Assembly: GCA_019914945.1 (NCBI GenBank)
Contig: CM034103.1
Coordinates: 5,270,001 to 5,334,000 of the forward strand
Reading direction: 5' to 3'
Source: Typha latifolia
Lineage: Eukaryota; Streptophyta; Magnoliopsida; Poales; Typhaceae
Length of the DNA: 64,000 bases
Shown: positions 59,363 to 64,000 of the stretch, piece by piece
Layout of the letters: each line of letters starts with the position of its first letter
Numbering within the stretch: the first letter of the stretch is position 1
Program-made: the position numbers and the translations under genes
Notes under the pieces: model-generated
Told to the model about the DNA's origin: nothing
Databases searched by the model: none
What the model saw: only the letters and a program-made list of their open reading frames with translations

Positions 59363-59899
59363 TAGAGGTGATCATTGGGTGGGCCGAGCTTTTCGGGCCA
59401 ACTGAGTTTAAATATTTATTCATAGCTCAACCCACCAATTACTCTGGCCAGATCGGATTCGGGCCGAGCTAGAATATTCTAGCTTGTTATCGCCCATTAG
59501 CCCATTAGATATTGAGCTTGGGTTGAGTATAATGGGTCTAACATAATGAGTTAAGTATAAATTTTTTTTAATTTTATTGGCAAGTTTAATGGGTTTATAT
59601 GAAGATATTTTAGTTATCTTTTATTAGAACATACTTATATATTGATATATAGTTTTCTAAATATCTAATGTGAGACTAAAATAATTATAGAAATACGAAT
59701 GCAATATGATTCAGACCATAGATGTGAGTAGTGGGTCAAGTTTTTGGGCGGGGCTGGGTAAGCAAAGGTTTAGCCTATGTTGCCCACTATCATCTCGAGT
59801 TTAGGTCGGGCCGGGCCTAGGTCGAGCCGAGCTTAGCCCGATTAAAATTGGGTAGGTTTGGGCCGAGTTTGGCCGAATTAGACCTAATGATCATCTCTA
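59363..59899. mobile_element. hAT-like MITE
   Basis: 537 bp with terminal inverted repeats TAGAGGTGATCATTGGGT and ACCTAATGATCATCTCTA (16 of 18 pairs match). The flanks CTACTATC (59355-59362) and CTGCTATT (59900-59907) agree at six of eight positions, as expected for an 8-bp hAT target duplication. The subterminal parts hold GGGCCGAGCTT/GGCCGGGCC motifs. No transposase is encoded. Confidence 0.8.
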
Positions 59900-61801
59900 C
59901 TGCTATTTTAGTTTCCTTTTTACACACCCCTACCCAATTTTGGTTAGTATTGCACATATACCTAATGTGTTAGTAAAATGACATTTTAATGTCTTTTTAA
60001 CATATTTTGAGAACAAAAAGCTGTTTGCTTTATGATTTTTGAATGAAAAAGATGACTTTAAAAAATGCCTCCCCTCCTATGAAATAACAGCAAAATGCTA
60101 TATATACTATTAGGTTATATTTCAATAGTCAAATTTTTTTCATATAAAAATAGTCAAAATTATAATATCATCTTCGCATGTATTGTAACACCCACAACTC
60201 TAAACACGTGCATGGCATGAACCCACATGGCACGTGCGTGGCACCTGACTATTTAGTTAGTTACTAATAATCAAATAAACTTGTATCAACATCATAAATT
60301 TATCCACAACATCTAAACTAAGAATAACACAAGTCTAACTATCAACCGTATACGGATAACCTTACTTGGGCCCCACACAGGTCACAACAAATTATTAAGA
60401 GCTTTTCACAACTACATATACACAACGGTGGCATATATATAATTATTCAAGTACAAGATCACATGCTATAATATAAAACAAGGATAAAGACACACTTTAG
60501 GGGATGTCCACTCATACAACCGATAAGATAACTCATCTAGCATAAAACACTAACCACACTCTACTCTTAACCTACTAGCAAGACCTCCAAGGGAGTATCC
60601 TACTCTACTCGTTCATTTGAGTTTTTGGAAAGGAAGAAACAAAGAGAGTCATGAGCTAAAGGCTCAGTGGATAGACCTTACCCCGAATCAGTGATGCCAA
60701 ATAGAGAGTAAATCAGGTACTGAATAATATGAATCCTAAAGCAGCATGATGCCATGTATGAGCATGTATATATGTATCATCAATGACATATATATAAATA
60801 AAATCAATTCTCATGAATGAGCATATTATATCCTCAACAAAAAATATATCTCATGATGAAATTATAATATAATATCACCGAATATAACAATATATGATGT
60901 ATAACATTCACGATCCAATGATACTAGTCACATCAATGATGATGCATGATGCATGATGCATGCCAACCACTAGATAATCATATATGTCAAAGTCAGACAT
61001 AATCTACATATCTCTCACTATCACAATCATCCATCTCAACTTTGAATATTATCCACAATGCTGGACTATGGTACCCAGCCTTAAACTTGATACTCATCAT
61101 ACCACAAGCTTAGAGCATACCTTGTCATACGCTAAGAGTATCTCTGTAGATAAATCATACCCTGCCATACGCTAAGGGTATCTAAGAAGAAAGTAATCAT
61201 ACCCTGCCATACGCTAAGGATATATCAATGATAGTTGTACCCTGTCATACGCTAAGAGTACAAACATCAGCCATCACCATACTCTACTGTAATAACACAA
61301 GTAGGGTAAAAAAAAACTACTAGGCACGACGCGACCGGCCATGCTATGGTCGGCCTCATGCCCAGCATGCACAGCATGCCGTGGCAATGGTGGGGGTGCC
61401 ACGCACCTCCACCGAGCCACGCTACTACACGCCATAGCGACACGTGGAGGTGGGACCCGGCCCACCAACCACTCTGCCGCCGTCGCATGAGCAGCTCTCT
61501 CTCTCTCTCTAATATTCTTTTTCTCTCTCTCCCTCGCATTCTCCTGACCTCTTTCTCTCTCTAGCTCTCTCTCTCTCTCTCCATCTAGTGCACCAGTAGT
61601 CACCGGCTACTGAAAAGAGCTACCGTTGGCCCTTCTGTCCTTCGGTGAGCCTCTCTCTCTCTTTTGCTCTTTCTCTTTATTAGTTTTCTCTCAGGACGCT
61701 GGAGGTTTGAGCCGTCGATGAGAGGCTGGCCGCTAAGTGGCCATCAGCGGCCATACCCCTCCCCTGCGGGCCAACTCCCTTTCCTTTCTTTCTCCTTCCT
61801 T

Positions 61802-61866
61802 TTCTTCTTCTTCTTCTTCTTCTTCTTCTTCTTCTTCTTCTTCTTCTTCTTCTTCTTCTTCTTCTC
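61802..61866. repeat. (TTC)n microsatellite
   Basis: About 21 uninterrupted TTC units inside the pyrimidine-rich block of copy D; the poly-Phe/poly-Ser frames here are artefacts. Confidence 0.95.
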
Positions 61867-61911
61867 CTCGTCTTTCCTTCTTTCTTTCTCTCGAATTGCA
61901 CCCTACAAGAG

Positions 61912-62000
61912 GTGCTGGGCTCGGCCCAGCACCCTGCTGAGCATGGTGCTGGGCTCGGCCCAACGCCTGCTATGTTAAGGTGCTGGGCTGAGCCCAGCGC
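61912..62000 (+). other. Three tandem GC-rich hairpins
   Basis: At 61912-61932 (arms GTGCTGGGC and GCCCAGCAC, loop TCG), 61946-61964 (arms GTGCTGGGC and GCCCAAC) and 61980-62000 (GTGCTGGGCT, GAGCCCAGCGC). They match the two in copy B and the single ones in A (36545) and C (44588). Confidence 0.85.
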
Positions 62001-64000
62001 TGTGTATATCTTTATATATCTTTATATATATATATGCATATTATTGATTACTAATTATATTTGTTTATGCTATTAATTATTCAATTAGTTTAGTTAATTT
62101 AATATATTTAATTTATATAAATTAAATATAATTATATCATAGTTAGTAAATAAATCTAATTATATCATGTTTAGCAAAATACCTGCAACATAAAATACTA
62201 TGTTAATCCTAGGTAGGTAATAGTAATTATAAGGGTTATGTACATATATTCTTGCGTAATTATTTGCAGTAACTTAATTCTTATTTTTTTAATTATTAAA
62301 GAGAATAATAAACAGATAATTATATTTTAAATACACTATTAAATAAAATAATTATGGTTAATAAATAACAAAATAAATATAGAAATGAAGAGTATATGAT
62401 TACAACAAGAAATTATCTTTTTGCCGGGTTAATTTTAATGAATAGAAAGACTGACATTATTTGTTATAAATAATTTTAGATCCCGACCCCTCTGTTCAAG
62501 ACCCCGTAGACTTAGCTATCGAGGCTTGATCGTTGTCGTAACAACGTGAACAAGTGGTTGTTTGGTATTTGTAGTGGTGGTGATTAGTCTTATCCCTTAG
62601 ATGCCTTTCTCAAATTAGGTTATATTATATATTATGTATATGCATGTTTTGGCCTCCAGCATGATTATATGACTTTATCTAAAGATGATTATAGTCGACC
62701 ATATTTTTATCATGTATCTAATTTGGCTGATCTTGGATATGAGTATGATGATGATAAATAGAGATGATGAGAGATGATTATACTTCTATAATGTTATGTC
62801 CAGTTGATCTGTAGCACAAGTATGCATGTAATAGATTAGCATGGGTATGCATGTGTTGACTACATGATCAAAAACTTTATTGTATTATTTTTCTCTTAAT
62901 TCCTATTCCACCTAAATTCTTGTTATGCATTGACTTGTTATTATACTGGATATATGCATATAATCTGTCATTTAGAAGGAAAGTATGAAATGTGATTGAT
63001 AGGATAGTTGATAGAAAGCGTGAGGATACCCGAGTGGGCGCGAGGGTTAGGACACACTTGGTGGATGATTCATCGCTCAATATAGTCGTGATCCTGTTGG
63101 CCTTACGTCCAAGGTCGTTAGTCTATATGCGCAGTAGACATTCGGACATATACCGTTCGTCAGGGCAAATGTGGCGAGTTATCCTCACGATGTTTCTATC
63201 AGCTAGAAGGGTGTTCGGTCTAGATGGTTGTTGATACCCTTAGCGGATGGTAGGGTATGATTATACTTGAGATACTCCTTGCGGATGACAGAGTATGCTT
63301 TGAGCCTCCTGGCATGATGTTAAGACCGGATACTAAGTATTGATTGTGCACAGTGGTCTAGTATGATGATGATATATAGAGATGATATTAATGACGAAGA
63401 TATTGAGAACTGCATATGATTTTATTCTCATCTGAATACCTGATTATCAAATGGTTAATTTATATCATATATGGTTGCATTTGATATCATAGCATAGTCA
63501 TAGACGGCATGCATCATGTGTCATATTTGAGAGAAAGTTATGATGATATTATGACATGGAGTTTTGTTTACTTATTGTCGAAGATTATATACTTTTATCA
63601 GTTATGACATGTTATCTATATTTCAATTATATATTATTGAGGTTATATTCATACTCTCATTCATAACATGATGCTCTTTCTATTTCATATTATCCAGTAC
63701 ATAATTTACTCTTTGTTTGTCTTTACTGATTCAGGGTAAGATCTATTCATTGAGCCTTTAGCTCATGACTATTTTTGTTTTCTCCTTTTCAAAAATCCAG
63801 GTGAATGAGTAGAGCAGGATACTCCCTTAGAGATCTTGACAGTCAGTAAAGAGTAGTGTGTGGTTAGTGTTATGCGCTAGATGAGATATCTTATTTGATG
63901 TATTAGTAGATATCCTCCAAATTATGTCTTTATCCTTGTCTTATACTCTAGCAGGTGATCTTGTACTTGTATAATTATGTATATACCACCGTTGTGTGTA

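Larger units (their letters stand above)
60184..64000 (+). repeat. Copy D of the large repeat family, partial
   Basis: It begins TGTAACACCC at 60184. The left arm (60184 to about 61287) is inverted relative to about 63225-64000. An inner unit starts TGTAATAACAC at 61288, then the GC-rich block, CT-rich blocks, hairpins (61912-62000), AT-rich stretch and body as in copy B. The other end lies outside the window. No coding. Confidence 0.75.

Noticed and set aside
61664..61978. Phe-, Ser- or Arg-rich frames over the (TTC)n tract
   Set aside because: Pure microsatellite translation; both strands are open.

Overview
The window reads as nuclear DNA of a flowering plant. It has spliced genes, Copia and Gypsy LTR retrotransposons primed from initiator tRNA-Met sites, a hAT-type MITE and a nuclear copy of plant mitochondrial DNA. 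The GC-rich codons of the gene at 12909-13298, set in AT-rich surroundings, suggest a monocot; the species cannot be named from sequence alone. Only three ordinary host genes are visible, and all else is repeats in various states of decay.

Region by region. 1-10104: a Sirevirus-like Copia composite (LTR, gag stub, LTR, full-length body, LTR) flanked by the 5-bp duplication GACCG and inserted in an older LTR. 10203-10367: a fragment encoding the C-terminus of mitochondrial cytochrome b (NUMT). 12909-13298 (+) and 15182-15451 (-): two convergent genes for small secreted proline-rich proteins with a hydrophobic-seed/8-cysteine domain (DC2.15 type); the second lacks exactly 40 central residues. 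15662-22840: a Gypsy chromovirus on the minus strand with LTRs of about 320 bp, the duplication TAAAA and a broken polyprotein ending in a chromodomain-like segment. 22846-30726: decayed sequence including a minus-strand Copia 3' end and plus-strand Gypsy remnants. 30727-45713: an array of a large non-coding repeat family in alternating orientation (copies A, B, C), with a Gypsy element that lost gag and integrase inserted in copy A. 45717-47065: a minus-strand relative of the Copia element (5' LTR plus gag start). 48874-58229: a four-exon gene for a 460-residue single CCCH zinc-finger protein with a 7.8-kb first intron. 59363-59899: a hAT-like MITE. 60184-64000: another copy (D) of the large repeat family, running off the window.

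No operon-like or pathway-linked gene set is present. The two DC2.15-type genes are a local paralogous pair, and the CCCH gene stands alone. The least ordinary structures are the Copia composite, whose three LTRs and single outer target duplication record an insertion followed by an LTR-LTR deletion; the palindrome-armed repeat family with iterated GC-rich hairpins; the sharing of a CGTTCGAACG-rich array between LTRs of Copia and Gypsy elements; and the cytochrome b NUMT. No clearly new coding system was found.
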